This document shows positions 63,589 through 64,000 of a stretch of 64,000 nucleotides of DNA, piece by piece. Source of the stretch: Bacteroides intestinalis (GTDB taxonomy: Bacteria > Bacteroidota > Bacteroidia > Bacteroidales > Bacteroidaceae). Each line of letters opens with the position of its first letter. The first letter of the stretch is position 1. Position numbers and translations under genes: made by a program. The notes under the pieces are model-generated. The model searched no databases, was not told the DNA's origin, and saw only the letters and a list, made by a program, of their open reading frames with translations. The stretch covers positions 142,047 through 206,046 of the forward strand of contig NZ_CABJDN010000011.1 in assembly GCF_902364365.1 (NCBI RefSeq), given 5' to 3'.

Positions 63589-64000
63589 TTATTGATTAAA
63601 CCAATACTCTATACCTCTCGCCGGTTTAAATAATGTCTTAGGAATACCATTATTATTCATTACACCGAAAGTATTAGTGAAAGGATTATATCTTAAAATA
63701 TCACCATTATTTCTTACTTTAGTAAATGTTCCTTTAGGTGGATTGTGTAAGAAGTCTTTGGCACCTTCAACATATTGTTTTGCATTTTTAAACTGTGGAA
63801 AATCTTTTGAATGTTTCATCCAATGTTTATAGGCATTCCTTACTCCGCTCAAACTATTAGTTGCACTCCAAAGTTTCTTAGCCCCATTCCACAACGCATC
63901 CCACTTAAAAATAACACTTAATCCAGGCAAAGGAGGTTCTCCGGTAAATTGAAGTTCACCATCTTCAAGAGGACGATAAAGAGTCTTATTTATTTTTATA
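63589..64000 (-). CDS. C-terminal part of a probable polymorphic toxin, 5' end outside window
   Basis: An open frame of 136 codons enters from the right edge without a start. Reading begins LYRPLEDGELQFTGEPP, then FKWDALWNGAKKLWS and a C-terminal domain with KGTFTKVRNNGDILRYN, PFTNTFGVMNNNGIPKT and LFKPARGIEYWFNQ. That last pattern is familiar from C-terminal toxin domains of Rhs/CDI-type proteins, possibly a small RNase fold of the RelE/BECR kind, but this is not certain. A TTG at 63930 could be taken for a start; the open frame beyond it argues against that. The adjacent CPCC gene is the likely cognate immunity. Confidence 0.6.
   Translation of the reverse strand, partial: IKINKTLYRPLEDGELQFTGEPPLPGLSVIFKWDALWNGAKKLWSATNSLSGVRNAYKHWMKHSKDFPQFKNAKQYVEGAKDFLHNPPKGTFTKVRNNGDILRYNPFTNTFGVMNNNGIPKTLFKPARGIEYWFNQ

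Noticed and set aside
63589..63930. A complete 113-residue gene starting with TTG
   Set aside because: The frame stays open to the window edge with no stop, so this is more likely the 3' part of a longer gene.

Overview
The window looks like a chromosomal segment of a gut Bacteroides species. It carries three SusC/SusD pairs, two hybrid two-component sensors, many secreted or lipidated glycosidases, and Bacteroides-type -7 promoter elements (TAnnTTTG). The core genes (rbfA, pyk, aroQ, xerD, comM-like) also fit that genus. No rRNA, tRNA, CRISPR array or intact insertion sequence was seen.

Region 1 (1-41163) is one large polysaccharide utilization locus. The enzymes are two PL8-family lyases (one cut by the left edge), a GH88 unsaturated glucuronyl hydrolase, a GH79 enzyme, two GH28 enzymes, two GH2 enzymes (beta-mannosidase type and exo-beta-glucosaminidase type), a GH78 and a GH106 rhamnosidase. 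They are served by two SusC/SusD pairs and two closely similar hybrid sensors (HTCS). No sulfatase or esterase is visible. The set points to an unsulfated glycan rich in uronic acid and rhamnose: lyases cut at uronic acid, GH88 removes the unsaturated end, GH78/GH106 remove rhamnose, and GH79/GH28/GH2 trim the rest. The exact glycan cannot be named from sequence.

Five minus-strand promoters of this locus (susC1, susC2, the GH2 operon, GH78, GH106) share a TAnnTTTG box with a TGGC element 33-34 nt upstream. Four of them also carry TGTAT another 33 nt upstream. They lack a well-spaced -33 box, whereas both HTCS genes have a -33 element 18-19 nt from the -7 box. I read the shared pattern as the operator of one regulon, probably bound by the HTCS proteins. 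Downstream of the second susCD pair lie the remains of a surface lipoprotein with a discoidin-like domain.

Region 2 (41526-54613) is mostly core genome: an FtsX/LolE-type permease with rbfA; an overlapping pair of sensor genes (an intact histidine kinase with almost no sensor domain, and a TPR-rich partner whose phospho-acceptor His is Tyr); an O-methyltransferase, pyruvate kinase and aroQ; xerD; an abundant TPR/OmpA-like lipoprotein; a thioredoxin-fold lipoprotein lacking CXXC; and a ComM-type AAA ATPase.

Region 3 (55010-62606) is a small mannoside locus: susC, susD, a GH92 alpha-mannosidase and a secreted protein of unknown function.

Region 4 (62613-64000) holds two probable immunity genes, each followed by a copy of a ~105-bp repeat, and the C-terminal end of a probable polymorphic toxin entering from the right edge.
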